Source of the DNA: Kitasatospora aureofaciens
Lineage (GTDB): Bacteria > Actinomycetota > Actinomycetes > Streptomycetales > Streptomycetaceae
Length of the DNA: 64,000 bases
Direction: 5' to 3'
Assembly (NCBI RefSeq): GCF_001188955.3
Contig: NZ_JPRF03000017.1
Coordinates: 1 to 64,000, forward strand
Of this stretch, positions 1 through 8,773 are shown piece by piece (the first letter of the stretch is position 1; each line of letters begins with the position of its first letter). The translations under genes were made by a program, and so were the position numbers. Under the pieces are notes generated by a model. The model made no database searches, was not told the origin of the DNA, and saw only the letters and a list, made by a program, of their open reading frames with translations.

Positions 1-2202
1 GAGGCGGCGGCGCTCGGCGGGCTGCCCGCGCTGCGGCTGGACGCGGCCACCGTGCTGCCGGTGCTGCCCTCCGATCCGCAGACCGGCACCGCCCACGCGG
101 CTGCCGGCCTGGGCCGCCGCTACCCGACGCCCCAGCAGCGCGCCGCCCGGCTCGGTCCGCCCCCGCAGCCCGACCAGTCCGCACCGGGCCGCCGCCCACC
201 CGGTCCGCTACCCTCCCAGCGCGAACCCGCCCCGCGCGAACCCGCCCAACGTGAACAACGCGAACAACGCGAACAGCACGATCAACGCGAGGCCGCACAG
301 GCCACCCCCGCCGTCCGCCCCGCCGCCGTCCTGGGCGGACCGGTCGGCACCCCGCCCGTCCCGTTCCCCCACGGAGGAGGAGCCACCATCGAGCAGCAGG
401 CCGCCGCCGTCGAGTCGTCCGCCCCCGGCGTCCCGCCGCGCCGCGCCGACCAGGCCCCGCCCGGCACCGTCCCCGCTCCCGCCCCCGCCCCCGCCGAGGG
501 GCAGCCGAGCGGCCGGCTGAGCCCGTTCCTCACCAACGGGCAGGCCGGCGAGCAGCTGGCCCTGCTGAACGAGGTCGGCGGCAAGGTCGGCACCACCCTG
601 GACCTCGGCTTCACCGCCCGAGAGCTGTGCCAGGTGCTGGTCCCCCGGGTCGCGGACTTCGCCTGCGTGGACCTCGTGGACGGACTGATCTCGGACTCCG
701 AACTGCCGGTCGCCCGTCCCGACGACGACACGATGCTGCGCCGGGTCGCCCTGGTCTTCAACCAGACCGGCGGTGCCTGGGACCACGTGCTCGCCGAGGG
801 CTCGCTGGTCTGCATGCCGCGCCGGACCCCGCCCGGGATGGCCCTGCAGCTCAACCAGCCGGTGCTGGTCCCGGTGGTCAGCGCGGACGTCGCGGTCGAC
901 TACGCGATCGCCCTCGGCGGCGCCCGGCTGGCCCCGGTGGTCTCCGGCCGCTCGATGCTGGTGGTCCCGCTGTCCGCCCGGGGAACCGTGCTGGGCATCC
1001 TCAAGCTGCTCCGGCTGCCGGACCGCGCCCCCTTCGACGAGAGCGACGCCGCCACCCTCAAGGAGCTGGCGGTACGGGCCGCGCTGTCGCTGGACAACGC
1101 CCGGCTGCACCGCGCCGAGGCGCGGGTCGCCACCACCCTGCAGCGCTCGATGATCCCGACCCGCCCGCCGCAGATCCCCGGCGTGCAGATCGCCCACCGC
1201 TACCTGCCGGGCGATCCGAAGGCCGAGGTCGGCGGCGACTGGTTCGACGCGATCCAGCTGCCCGGCAGCCGGGTCGCCCTGGTGGTCGGCGACGTGATGG
1301 GCCACGGCATCCACTCGGCCGCCGCGATGGGCCGCTTCCGCACGGCGATGCAGACCCTCGCCGCCCTCGACCTGCCGCCCGGCCAGCTGCTGCGGCACCT
1401 GGACAACCTGGCCCAGAAGCTCGGCGACGACCACCTGGCGACCTGCCTCTACGCGGTCTACGACCCGATCAACCGGACCTGCGAGCTGGCCAGCGCAGGG
1501 CACGTCCCGCCCGTCCTGGTGCACCCGGACGGCACCGGCGAGCTGCTGGAGATCCCGGCCGGCGCGCCGATCGGCGTCGGCGGGGTGCCGTTCGTCGCCA
1601 AGACCATCGACGTCTCGGACGGCTCGATGCTGGTGCTGTGCACCGACGGGCTGGTCGAGGTCCGGGGCGGGGACATAGGAGCCGGCCTGGCGGCGCTGTG
1701 CGGCAACCTGATCGACCCGCAGCAGAGCCCCGAGCAGGCCTGCGACGAGGTGCTGCGCCGGCTGCACTCGGACGACCGCAAGGACGACGTCGCCCTGCTG
1801 GTGGCCCGCTTCGACGGGGTCGCCCCGTCCGAGGTGGCCACCTGGGACCTCACCGTGGACCACCGCGAGGTCCGCCGGGCCCGTTCGCTGGTCCGCGAGC
1901 AGCTGGCCGCCTGGCACCTGGAGGCGCTCAGCGACACCACCGAGCTGCTGGTCAGCGAGCTGGTCACGAACGCCGTCCGGGTCGCCCGGGACCGGGTGCA
2001 GCTCCAGCTGATCCGGGTGGACAAGCTGCTGGTCGAGGTCAGCGACGACAACCACAACCTGCCCTCGCTGGAGCCGGCCGAGCAGCTCGGCGAGACCGGC
2101 CGCGGCCTCACCCTGGTCACCAAGCTCGCCGAACACTGGGGCACCGCCCGCAAGGCGGTGGGCAAGGTCGTCTGGTTCGAGCTGCCCCTCCCGCACGCAT
2201 GA
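1..2202 (+). CDS. SpoIIE-family PP2C phosphatase with GAF and anti-sigma-kinase-like domains (5' end probably outside window)
   Basis: This is a regulatory Ser/Thr phosphatase of the SpoIIE type that probably acts in partner-switching control of a sigma factor. Counting from the GTG at 52, a Pro-rich linker of about 165 residues is followed by a GAF domain (about 170-350), the SpoIIE/PP2C domain (about 355-590) and an HATPase_c_2 domain (about 600-713). PP2C metal-binding motifs are visible as GGDWFDA, GDVMGHG, CTDGLVE and DDVALL; the kinase-like N box is ELVTNAV. The linker contains short REQ repeats. The frame is open to base 1, so the gene may begin upstream; the GTG at 52 has no clear ribosome binding site. 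A hairpin terminator follows. The sigma factor or antagonist it controls cannot be told from here. Confidence 0.9.
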   Translation, partial: EAAALGGLPALRLDAATVLPVLPSDPQTGTAHAAAGLGRRYPTPQQRAARLGPPPQPDQSAPGRRPPGPLPSQREPAPREPAQREQREQREQHDQREAAQATPAVRPAAVLGGPVGTPPVPFPHGGGATIEQQAAAVESSAPGVPPRRADQAPPGTVPAPAPAPAEGQPSGRLSPFLTNGQAGEQLALLNEVGGKVGTTLDLGFTARELCQVLVPRVADFACVDLVDGLISDSELPVARPDDDTMLRRVALVFNQTGGAWDHVLAEGSLVCMPRRTPPGMALQLNQPVLVPVVSADVAVDYAIALGGARLAPVVSGRSMLVVPLSARGTVLGILKLLRLPDRAPFDESDAATLKELAVRAALSLDNARLHRAEARVATTLQRSMIPTRPPQIPGVQIAHRYLPGDPKAEVGGDWFDAIQLPGSRVALVVGDVMGHGIHSAAAMGRFRTAMQTLAALDLPPGQLLRHLDNLAQKLGDDHLATCLYAVYDPINRTCELASAGHVPPVLVHPDGTGELLEIPAGAPIGVGGVPFVAKTIDVSDGSMLVLCTDGLVEVRGGDIGAGLAALCGNLIDPQQSPEQACDEVLRRLHSDDRKDDVALLVARFDGVAPSEVATWDLTVDHREVRRARSLVREQLAAWHLEALSDTTELLVSELVTNAVRVARDRVQLQLIRVDKLLVEVSDDNHNLPSLEPAEQLGETGRGLTLVTKLAEHWGTARKAVGKVVWFELPLPHA

Positions 2203-2204
2203 CA

Positions 2205-2234
2205 GCCGCGTACGGGCAACGCCCCGTACGCGGC
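2205..2234. terminator. bidirectional hairpin terminator
   Basis: A perfect 12-bp stem (2205-2216 with 2223-2234) has a 6-nt loop and lies between two convergent genes, the SpoIIE-type phosphatase and the minus-strand membrane protein. It can serve both. Confidence 0.7.
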
Positions 2235-2257
2235 CGACACGCCAGATGGAGCGTCCC

Positions 2258-3058
2258 TCAGGGGATGACGGCCCCCGCCGGACGGCGCCGGGCCTCCTTC
2301 GCGACCTCCAGGGAGGCGACCGTGGCCACCGAGGTGGCGGCGCCGACCCCGGCCAGCACCCGCGGCCAGAAGTCCCCGAACACCTCGACCGAGACGGCGA
2401 TCAGCAGCGCGGTGATCACCGCGACCACGTGCTCCAGGCCGGCCAGGTTCGGCAGCACGACGGCCTCGCCGACCATCAGCACCACCACCAGGGTGGCGGT
2501 GAACCAGGCCCGGGTGCGGAACGCGATGCAGATCGCCAGCGCGACCACCGCGGCCGACGGCCCGGTGTCCCGCACGTAGGCGACCCACTTCGGGAAGCCG
2601 AACAGGTGGCCCGGCCCGATCGCCACCCCGACCCGGGCGAACAGCGTGCCCGCCAGGGTGCACGCGTAGGCGACCACCAGGGTCATCCGCCGGCCGAGCA
2701 CGACCTCGGCGATCGCGAAGACCACGAACACCTGGGCCAGCGCCCCCCAGACCGGCAGGTCCAGCGCCGGCACGTACAGCGACAGCGGGGTCCGCAGCAG
2801 CGAGAGGTCGAGCGGCAACGAGGCCCGCACCACCCCGATGTGGTTGACGAAGCGCTCGCCGCCCGGCAGGTGCTGGACGATGCTGAACAGCAGGATCAGA
2901 AACGTCGCCATCGTGGCCAGCGGGAATGCGGCGAACCTCTTCCGCGCCACCGCGCCCCGGACCGTCAGGTACAACGTTCCCCACTCGGCGACAGCGGCCT
3001 TTCCGGCTGATGCCAGCGGCCCCTTTCGCACGCCCCCCGCGTGGGTCCTGTGAATCAC
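2258..3058 (-). CDS. rhomboid-like multi-pass membrane protein
   Basis: A 266-residue protein with about six hydrophobic segments, starting after a basic N-terminal stretch. It resembles the rhomboid-like membrane proteins often found beside phosphatidylglycerol lysyltransferase genes in actinobacteria. I see no GxSG serine-protease motif, so protease activity should not be assumed. The GTG start at 3058 has a GGGAG-type ribosome binding site about nine bases upstream. It lies 218 bp downstream of the MprF/LysX-like gene on the same strand, which suggests a membrane-lipid role, but that is inference from position only. Confidence 0.75.
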   Translation of the reverse strand: MIHRTHAGGVRKGPLASAGKAAVAEWGTLYLTVRGAVARKRFAAFPLATMATFLILLFSIVQHLPGGERFVNHIGVVRASLPLDLSLLRTPLSLYVPALDLPVWGALAQVFVVFAIAEVVLGRRMTLVVAYACTLAGTLFARVGVAIGPGHLFGFPKWVAYVRDTGPSAAVVALAICIAFRTRAWFTATLVVVLMVGEAVVLPNLAGLEHVVAVITALLIAVSVEVFGDFWPRVLAGVGAATSVATVASLEVAKEARRRPAGAVIP

Positions 3059-3276
3059 AACTGTTTCTCCCGAATCCCCGAACTTGTCAGCTACTCCAAC
3101 ATTAGAAGCCCGTTAACAAATCCACATCGGCATGGATGGGGATTGAGGTCATCCTCAGGAGGGAGACGAATCCCCCCTCCGGACCCCCCTTACGACCGAT
3201 GGCCCCAGGTCCCCCACGACCCTGGCCCTAGGTACACCCCCCGGCCGTCGGCCCCCCTCCGCCCCCCGACGGAGGG

Positions 3277-5106
3277 CTACCCCTTCCCGTCCCGCGCCGG
3301 CACCGGTACCCGGGGCGCCACCACGGCGGCGCCCGCGTGCCGACGACGGAACAGGGCGGGCAGGCTCGGCGCGACGATGAAACCCTCGGCGCGCGCGCTG
3401 GCGATGCCGATCCGCGGAATCTCGCTGCTCTTCTCGAACAGCAGGTAGCGCGGTTCCCAGATGGGCCGGTACTTGGCGTTCGCGCGGTACAGCGACTCGA
3501 TCTGCCACCAGCGCGAGAAGAACCCGAGGACGGAACGCCACAGCCGCAGCACCGGTCCGGCGCCGAGCCGCGAGCCGCGCTCGAAGACCGAACGGAACAT
3601 CGCGAAGTTCAGCGAGACCCGCTTCAGCCCCACCTCGTGGGCGCGCTGCAGCAGCTCGATCACCATGAACTCCATCAGGCCGTTCTCGGTGTCCCGCGCC
3701 CGGCGCATCAGGTCCAGCGAGAGCCCGTCCGGGCCCCACGGGACGAAGCTCAGCAGCGCCTTGAGCTCGCCCTCGCCGTCGCTGCACTCCAGCATCACGC
3801 AGCGGCCGTCGCCCGGGTCGCCGAGCCGGCCCAGCGCCATCGAGAAGCCGCGCTCGGTCGCCCCGTCGCGCCACTCGTCGGCCTTGGCCACCAGCTCGGC
3901 CATCTCCGCCTCGGAGATGTCCTCGTGTCGGCGGATCCGCACCGTGTACCCGGCCCGCTTGACCCGGTTGTACGCCTGTCGGACCACCCGCATCGCGCGG
4001 CCGTCCAGCGAGAACTCGTCCAGCTCGACGATCGCCTCGTCGCCCAGTTCCAGCGCGTCCAGGCCGTGCCGGGCGTAGATCACCCCGGCCTCCTCGGAGG
4101 CGCCCATCACGGCCGGCGCCCAGGCGTGCTCGCGGGCCTCGGACAGCCAGGCCTCGATCGCGCCCGGCCAGGCCTCCGGGTCCCCGATCGGGTCGCCCGA
4201 GGCCAGCGAGACCCCGCCGATCACCCGGTAGGTCACCGCCGACTTGCCGCTGGGGGAGAAGATCACCGCCTTGTCCCGGCGCAGCGCGAAGTACCCCAGC
4301 GAGTCCCGCTCGCCCTGCTTGTCCAGCAGGCCGCGCAGCTTCGCCTCGTCCTCGGGGGTGAGCAGCTCCTTGCCGCGCGGGCTGCGGAAGGCCACGTACA
4401 GCACCAGCAGGAACAGCACCGCGCCCATCGCGTTGATCGCGGCGTTGACCCAGGTCGGGGCGGCGATCACCGAGCGCAGGTGCTCGGTCGGGGTGACGGT
4501 GATCATCCGGCCGACCGAGTAGCGGAAGAGGTCCCACCAGCCGGCGCCGTTCAGCTCGTTGGTCAGCCAGACCAGCAGTGCACCGACCGCGCCGCCGAAG
4601 AACAGCCCGCCGACGAAGGTGGCCGCCGCGGTCTTCGGGTTGGAGCGGTCGCCCTTGGAGGTGAACTCCTTGCGCCCGATCAGCAGCGCCAGCACGAACA
4701 GGCAGGTCAGGACGGTGGAGACGTAGTTGAGCGGGTGCCTGTTGAAGTGCTCGCCGGGCACCACCATGACCGCCAGGTACAGCAGGGCGAAGACGCTGCC
4801 GAGAGCCGTGTTGAAGATCCAGGCGGCCCGCTTGCGCCGCCTCATCGCGACCGCGAGGAAGACCGACAGCACCGCGGCCGCCAGGCCGGAGGTCATCAGG
4901 TACGGGGTGAAGTACTCACCCTCGTTGTGCTCGGAGACCTGGTTGCGCCACGGCACCAGCAGCACCGTGGTCACGTTCAGCAGCGCCAGCAGCCTGAGGT
5001 ACCAGACGGAGGCGACGGCGGCCCTCGGGCGCCAGCGGTCGAGCACGCCGACGGGCCGGGGCCCGGCGGACGTGGCGGACGGCTCCGACTTCACAGTGGA
5101 CGACAC
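3277..5106 (-). CDS. phosphatidylglycerol lysyltransferase domain (DUF2156) membrane protein, MprF/LysX-like
   Basis: A 609-residue protein. The N-terminal third has about six membrane segments (residues 30-235). The cytoplasmic C-terminal part (about 260-575) is a DUF2156 double-GNAT domain of the type that moves lysine or another amino acid from charged tRNA to phosphatidylglycerol. Recognisable pieces are GGVSLASGDPIG, FSLDGRAMR and FVPWGPDGLSLDLMR. Unlike mycobacterial LysX there is no fused lysyl-tRNA synthetase. The expected effect is a less negative envelope and tolerance of cationic peptides; the donor amino acid cannot be told from sequence. The start is a GTG at 5106 with a weak GGAA ribosome binding site. 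It is divergent from the two-component pair. Confidence 0.85.
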   Translation of the reverse strand: MSSTVKSEPSATSAGPRPVGVLDRWRPRAAVASVWYLRLLALLNVTTVLLVPWRNQVSEHNEGEYFTPYLMTSGLAAAVLSVFLAVAMRRRKRAAWIFNTALGSVFALLYLAVMVVPGEHFNRHPLNYVSTVLTCLFVLALLIGRKEFTSKGDRSNPKTAAATFVGGLFFGGAVGALLVWLTNELNGAGWWDLFRYSVGRMITVTPTEHLRSVIAAPTWVNAAINAMGAVLFLLVLYVAFRSPRGKELLTPEDEAKLRGLLDKQGERDSLGYFALRRDKAVIFSPSGKSAVTYRVIGGVSLASGDPIGDPEAWPGAIEAWLSEAREHAWAPAVMGASEEAGVIYARHGLDALELGDEAIVELDEFSLDGRAMRVVRQAYNRVKRAGYTVRIRRHEDISEAEMAELVAKADEWRDGATERGFSMALGRLGDPGDGRCVMLECSDGEGELKALLSFVPWGPDGLSLDLMRRARDTENGLMEFMVIELLQRAHEVGLKRVSLNFAMFRSVFERGSRLGAGPVLRLWRSVLGFFSRWWQIESLYRANAKYRPIWEPRYLLFEKSSEIPRIGIASARAEGFIVAPSLPALFRRRHAGAAVVAPRVPVPARDGKG

Positions 5107-5423
5107 AGCTCAATTCCAAACGATCAGATGGTGGGGCGCATCCGCAACGGCCCGGCGCCGGGCGCCCGCACGGGCCCGACGGACTGACCGACCGCCCATG
5201 CCCACCGACCGCCCGCATCGAGCGGCAGGTCGGAAAGGGCAGCCAACTCCATGGTTCCGCACCATTCCTGAGAATTACGTGAACCGGGTAGCGGATTCCC
5301 ACCCCCGCCGAACGGCGGGGGTCCATATCCCCCATGCGTTCGGCGACCCGCCCCGCCTACCCCTACTCTCAGAGCGACCCCCGCGGACCGTCCGAACCCG
5401 GCCGCCCGAACCGAGGAGGCACC
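5107..5423. promoter_or_regulatory. divergent intergenic region with a perfect inverted repeat
   Basis: This is the spacer between the divergent lysyltransferase-like gene and the response regulator. A perfect 10-bp inverted repeat, ACCCCCGCCG/CGGCGGGGGT, lies at 5301-5322. An AT-richer stretch lies around 5258-5280. An AGGAGG ribosome binding site at 5414-5419 precedes the response regulator. I could not place a convincing -35/-10 pair. Confidence 0.5.
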
Positions 5424-6095
5424 ATCACCACCACCCGCGTGCTGATCGTCGACGACGAGATCCTGGTCCGCTCGGGCCTCGGCCTGATCGTCGGCTCCGC
5501 CCCCGACCTGGAGGTGGTCGGCGACTGCTCCGGCGGGCAGGCCGAGGAGCACGTCCAGCGCCTGCGCCCGCACGTGGTGCTGCTCGACATCCGGATGCCC
5601 GACCTCGACGGCATCTCGGTGCTGCGCCGCCTGCGCGCCCTGCCCGACCCGCCCGCCGTGGCGATGCTCACCACCTTCGACACCGACGAGTACATCGGCA
5701 CCGCGCTGCGGGCCGGGGCGGCCGGCTTCCTGCTCAAGGACACCGCCCCCGAGCAGCTGGTGCACGCGGTCCGGGTGCTCGCCGCGGGCGGCAACATCCT
5801 CTCCCCGACCGTCACCAGCACCGTGATCGGCGGCTACGTGGACGGCGGCGGCCCGGACGCCGAGGCCACCGCGCTGGCCCGCACCCTGACCGTCCGGGAG
5901 CTCGACGTGCTCGCCCTGCTCGGCGAGGGCCTGTCCAACGCCGAGATCGCCGACCGGCTCTTCCTCGGCACCGGCACGGTCAAGGACCACATCAGCGCGA
6001 TCCTCGGCAAGCTCGGCGCCGCCAACCGGGTGCAGGCCGCCGTGCTCGCCCACCGGGCCGGCCTGGTGCGACCCAAGCCCGGCGACGGGGCATGA
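5424..6095 (+). CDS. NarL/FixJ-family response regulator (probable ATC start)
   Basis: A two-component response regulator with an N-terminal receiver domain (LIVDDE; phospho-acceptor Asp in VVLLDIRMPD; conserved Lys in LLKDTAPE) and a C-terminal LuxR-type helix-turn-helix (LTVRELDVLALLGEGLSNAEIA, quoted in part, with TVKDHISAIL). The family start normally reads MTTTRVLIVDDE; here that methionine position is ATC (5424-5426), four bases after a perfect AGGAGG. The alternatives are ATG 5334, which adds 30 non-conserved residues, and GTG 5439, which is too far from the ribosome binding site. Its stop overlaps the start of the kinase gene (ATGA), so the two are translationally coupled. Confidence 0.9.
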   Translation: MTTTRVLIVDDEILVRSGLGLIVGSAPDLEVVGDCSGGQAEEHVQRLRPHVVLLDIRMPDLDGISVLRRLRALPDPPAVAMLTTFDTDEYIGTALRAGAAGFLLKDTAPEQLVHAVRVLAAGGNILSPTVTSTVIGGYVDGGGPDAEATALARTLTVRELDVLALLGEGLSNAEIADRLFLGTGTVKDHISAILGKLGAANRVQAAVLAHRAGLVRPKPGDGA

Positions 6096-7243
6096 CGCCC
6101 GCCGACCAGCTGCCGTCCCGACGGCTGCCGGCCTGGTGCACCGCGCCCTGGCTGATGCTGCTGCTGCCCGTCCTGTACTCCCTGATGGACGCCGCGCTGG
6201 TGGCCCGGGACGCCACCTGGTGGCAGATGGCGCTCTCCACGCTGGCCGCGGTGGCGCTGTTCTGGCGCCGCCGCTTCCCGGTGACCGTGTTGCTGCTCAC
6301 CATGCCCGGCACCTGGGTCGAGGCGATCTGGCTGGCCCCCATCACCGCCGTCTACACGGTGGCCACCGAGCGCCCCGGCGCGAGGGTGCTGTTCCCCTGC
6401 GCCACCCTGTTCACCCTGGTCTCCTTCTTCCACTGGCCGCTGCCGACCCCGGTCATCGACCTCAGTCGGAACACCGCCCTGGACGCCATCCAGGCCGTGA
6501 TGCTGGCCGCCGGCCCGGCCGCCACCGGCCTGCTCTCCCGCACCCGGCGGGAGCTGGCCGCCCGGCTGGACGAGCTGACCCGGGGCCAGGAGCGGGAGAG
6601 CAGGCTGCTCGCCGAGCGGGTGCTGATCAGCGAGCGCGGCCGGCTGGCCCGGGAGATGCACGACGTGGTCTCGCACCAGGTCAGCCTGATCAGCATCCAG
6701 GCCGGGGCGCTCCAGGTGAGTACCGCCGACCCGGCCGCCGCCGGCGTCGCCCGCACCATCCGCGAGCTGTCCGTACGGACCCTGGACGAGCTGCGCCAGA
6801 TGGTCGGGGTGCTGCGCGGCACCACCAACGGCCCGTTCCCGGCCGCCCCGCTCGCCCCCCAGCCCCGGCTGACCGACCTGCCCCGGCTGATCGAGCAGAG
6901 CGGCCTGGCCGCCGACACCGAGCTGAACCCCGGCGACCGCCCCTGGCCCGAGGCGGTCGAGCGGGCCGCCTACCGCACCGTCCAGGAGGCGCTGACCAAC
7001 ATCACCAAGTACGCGCCGGAGGCGGTGGTGCACGTGAGGGTCCGGGCTAAGGGACGCCGACTGCGGGTCGAGGTCCGCAACGAGGCGCCTCCGGTCCACC
7101 CGGCCGAGATCCTGCCGGGCGGCGGCCACGGACTGGTCGGCCTGCGCGAGCGGGCCCAGCTGCTGGGCGGCACCCTCACGGCCGGCCCCACCCAGGACGG
7201 CGGCTTCGAGGTCCGCGCCGAACTCCCCGCGAGCCGCTCCTGA
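6092..7243 (+). CDS. two-component sensor histidine kinase (HisKA_3, NarX/DesK type)
   Basis: A 383-residue kinase partner of the preceding regulator. The N-terminal half has four or five membrane segments with short loops and no large extracellular sensor, so it probably senses within the membrane. The dimerisation domain carries the phospho-acceptor His at about residue 190 in REMHDVVSHQV. The ATP-binding domain follows (VQEALTNITKYAP as N box, GGGHGLVGLRERA as G box). It starts at ATG 6092, overlapping the regulator stop by four bases. The ligand and target genes are not shown by the sequence; the divergent lysyltransferase gene is a possible target by position only. Confidence 0.92.
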   Translation: MTPADQLPSRRLPAWCTAPWLMLLLPVLYSLMDAALVARDATWWQMALSTLAAVALFWRRRFPVTVLLLTMPGTWVEAIWLAPITAVYTVATERPGARVLFPCATLFTLVSFFHWPLPTPVIDLSRNTALDAIQAVMLAAGPAATGLLSRTRRELAARLDELTRGQERESRLLAERVLISERGRLAREMHDVVSHQVSLISIQAGALQVSTADPAAAGVARTIRELSVRTLDELRQMVGVLRGTTNGPFPAAPLAPQPRLTDLPRLIEQSGLAADTELNPGDRPWPEAVERAAYRTVQEALTNITKYAPEAVVHVRVRAKGRRLRVEVRNEAPPVHPAEILPGGGHGLVGLRERAQLLGGTLTAGPTQDGGFEVRAELPASRS

Positions 7244-7318
7244 CCACCCGCGCCCGAGCCTCCGGGCCGGGCGCCCGAGCCGTCGCCCGTACGGAACGGA
7301 CCGGCGCAGGGAACGAGA

Positions 7319-7350
7319 AAGCCCCGCAGATCCGAAGATCTGCGGGGCTT
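7319..7350. terminator. hairpin terminator after tRNA-Leu
   Basis: A perfect 14-bp stem with loop CGAA. On the minus strand it lies six bases after the tRNA-Leu 3' end and is followed by TTTCTCG. It can also stop transcription coming from the two-component operon on the plus strand. Confidence 0.8.
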
Positions 7351-7355
7351 CGCTG

Positions 7356-7439
7356 TGCGCGAGGGGGGAGTTGAACCCCCACGCCCTTTCGGGCACTGGA
7401 ACCTGAATCCAGCGCGTCTGCCTATTCCGCCACCCGCGC
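7356..7439 (-). tRNA. tRNA-Leu (CAG)
   Basis: The minus strand folds into a class II tRNA. The acceptor stem is GCGCGGG paired with CTCGCGC. The anticodon stem-loop CTGG-ATTCAGGT-TCCAG gives anticodon CAG. There is a long variable arm (GCCCGAAAGGGC) and a T-arm GGGGGTTCAACTCCCCC. CCA is not encoded. A terminator follows directly. Confidence 0.93.
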
Positions 7440-7872
7440 ATGGGTGTTGTCTTCTTTGCCGTCCGGTCCTCGGAACCGCCGGTACCATGTGGCCCTTCGC
7501 GTTTCCTCGGTCCGGCTCCCTTCCGGGCGGCCCTTCCGACGTGGAAAACAGTAGCACGACCTGGGGGGCGGCTCCGAATCCGTTCCCCGGGGAGACCAAC
7601 CGCATCCCGAACGGGTGCACGACGAACGGGTGAGCGAACGGCACGGACGGCTCCGATGGACACACCTGGCGTGCCGGACCCTGGATGCGTCACCCTGTGT
7701 GTCCGAGCCCACCCCCCGGCACCACGCGGTCCGGGAACCGTACGGAAGGGCCCGGCGTGGATACGATCAGTACGGAAGTACCGCAAGTAGGCACGACCGG
7801 ATCCCCGGAGGAACACTCCACCGGGGGGCCGGGACGGCAGGCAGGCGAACGAGCCCTGGAAGGGGGTGCCCC
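7440..7872. promoter_or_regulatory. intergenic region between tRNA-Leu and fhaA
   Basis: This 433-bp spacer must hold the promoters of tRNA-Leu (minus) and of the fhaA operon (plus). The only repeated element I see is a direct repeat GTACGGAAG at 7740-7748 and 7770-7778, exactly 30 bp apart, with a TACGAT hexamer between them that could be a -10 element. No gene is supported here. Confidence 0.4.
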
Positions 7873-8727
7873 ATGGGGATGCTGAAGAAGTTCGAGCAGC
7901 GGCTGGAGGGTCTCGTCAACGGCACCTTCGCCAAGGTGTTCAAGTCCGAGGTCCAACCCGTGGAGATCGCCGGCGCTCTGCAGCGCGAGTGCGACAACAA
8001 CGCGAGCATCTGGAACCGCGACCGCACCGTCGTGCCGAACGACTTCATCGTCGAGCTCAGCCCGCACGACCACGAGCGGCTCAGCCCCTACTCGGGACAG
8101 CTCGGCGCCGAGCTCGCCGGGATGGTCCGCGAGTACGCCGAGGCCCAGCGCTACAGCTTCATGGGCCCGCTCCAGGTGAACCTGGAGAAGGCCGACGACC
8201 TGGACACCGGCCTGTACCGGGTGCGCAGCCGCACCCTGGCCTCCGAGGAGCCCCAGCAGTACTCCCCGCCGCAGGCCCCGCAGCAGCAGTCCGGCTACGA
8301 CCGCCAGCCGGCCGCCCCGGCCCCCGGCGCACCGTGGCAGCAGGGCGGCGCCGGGCAGTACAACGCGCCCCCGCCCCCGGCGATGCCCCCCGGCCCGCCG
8401 GCCGGCGGCAACGTCCGCAACTTCCCGGGCGCCGGCCACGGCGCCTCGGTCCGCCGCTGGATCGAGGTGAACGGCGCCCGCCACCAGATCACCGGCGCGG
8501 CCTGCGTCCTCGGCCGCTCGACCGAGGCGGACGTGCGGATCGACGACCCCGGGGTGTCCCGCAAGCACGCCGAGATCCGCCCCGGTACGCCTTCGATGGT
8601 CCTCGACCTGGGCTCGACCAACGGCATCGTGGTGGACGGACAGCACACCCAGCGCGCTACGCTCCGCGACGGCTCCCGAATCGTCGTGGGCTCCACCACC
8701 ATCGTCTACCGGCAGGTCGAAGGGTAG
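7873..8727 (+). CDS. fhaA: FhaA, DUF3662 and FHA domain protein
   Basis: A 284-residue protein with an N-terminal DUF3662 domain (about 1-115), a Pro/Gln-rich linker (about 118-195) and a C-terminal FHA domain that binds phosphothreonine (LGRSTEADVRIDD, VSRKHAEI, LGSTNGIVVDG). In mycobacteria FhaA binds the phosphorylated pseudokinase part of MviN/MurJ and so restrains peptidoglycan precursor export. A separate pseudokinase gene is present at 48691-50805 in this window. The start at 7873 follows an AGGGGG site. It is the first gene of the cluster that ends with pknB. Confidence 0.93.
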   Translation: MGMLKKFEQRLEGLVNGTFAKVFKSEVQPVEIAGALQRECDNNASIWNRDRTVVPNDFIVELSPHDHERLSPYSGQLGAELAGMVREYAEAQRYSFMGPLQVNLEKADDLDTGLYRVRSRTLASEEPQQYSPPQAPQQQSGYDRQPAAPAPGAPWQQGGAGQYNAPPPPAMPPGPPAGGNVRNFPGAGHGASVRRWIEVNGARHQITGAACVLGRSTEADVRIDDPGVSRKHAEIRPGTPSMVLDLGSTNGIVVDGQHTQRATLRDGSRIVVGSTTIVYRQVEG

Positions 8728-8773
8728 TGTCCGAGTTGTTCGCGCGCCTCGCTCACCGACTGGCGGGACGGTC

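Noticed and set aside
208..2196. A 662-codon minus-strand frame opposite the SpoIIE-type gene
   Set aside because: The plus strand carries GAF, PP2C and HATPase motifs in order.
1458..2984. Fusion frame spanning the end of the SpoIIE-type gene and the rhomboid-like gene
   Set aside because: It crosses a terminator and joins two convergent genes in the wrong frame.
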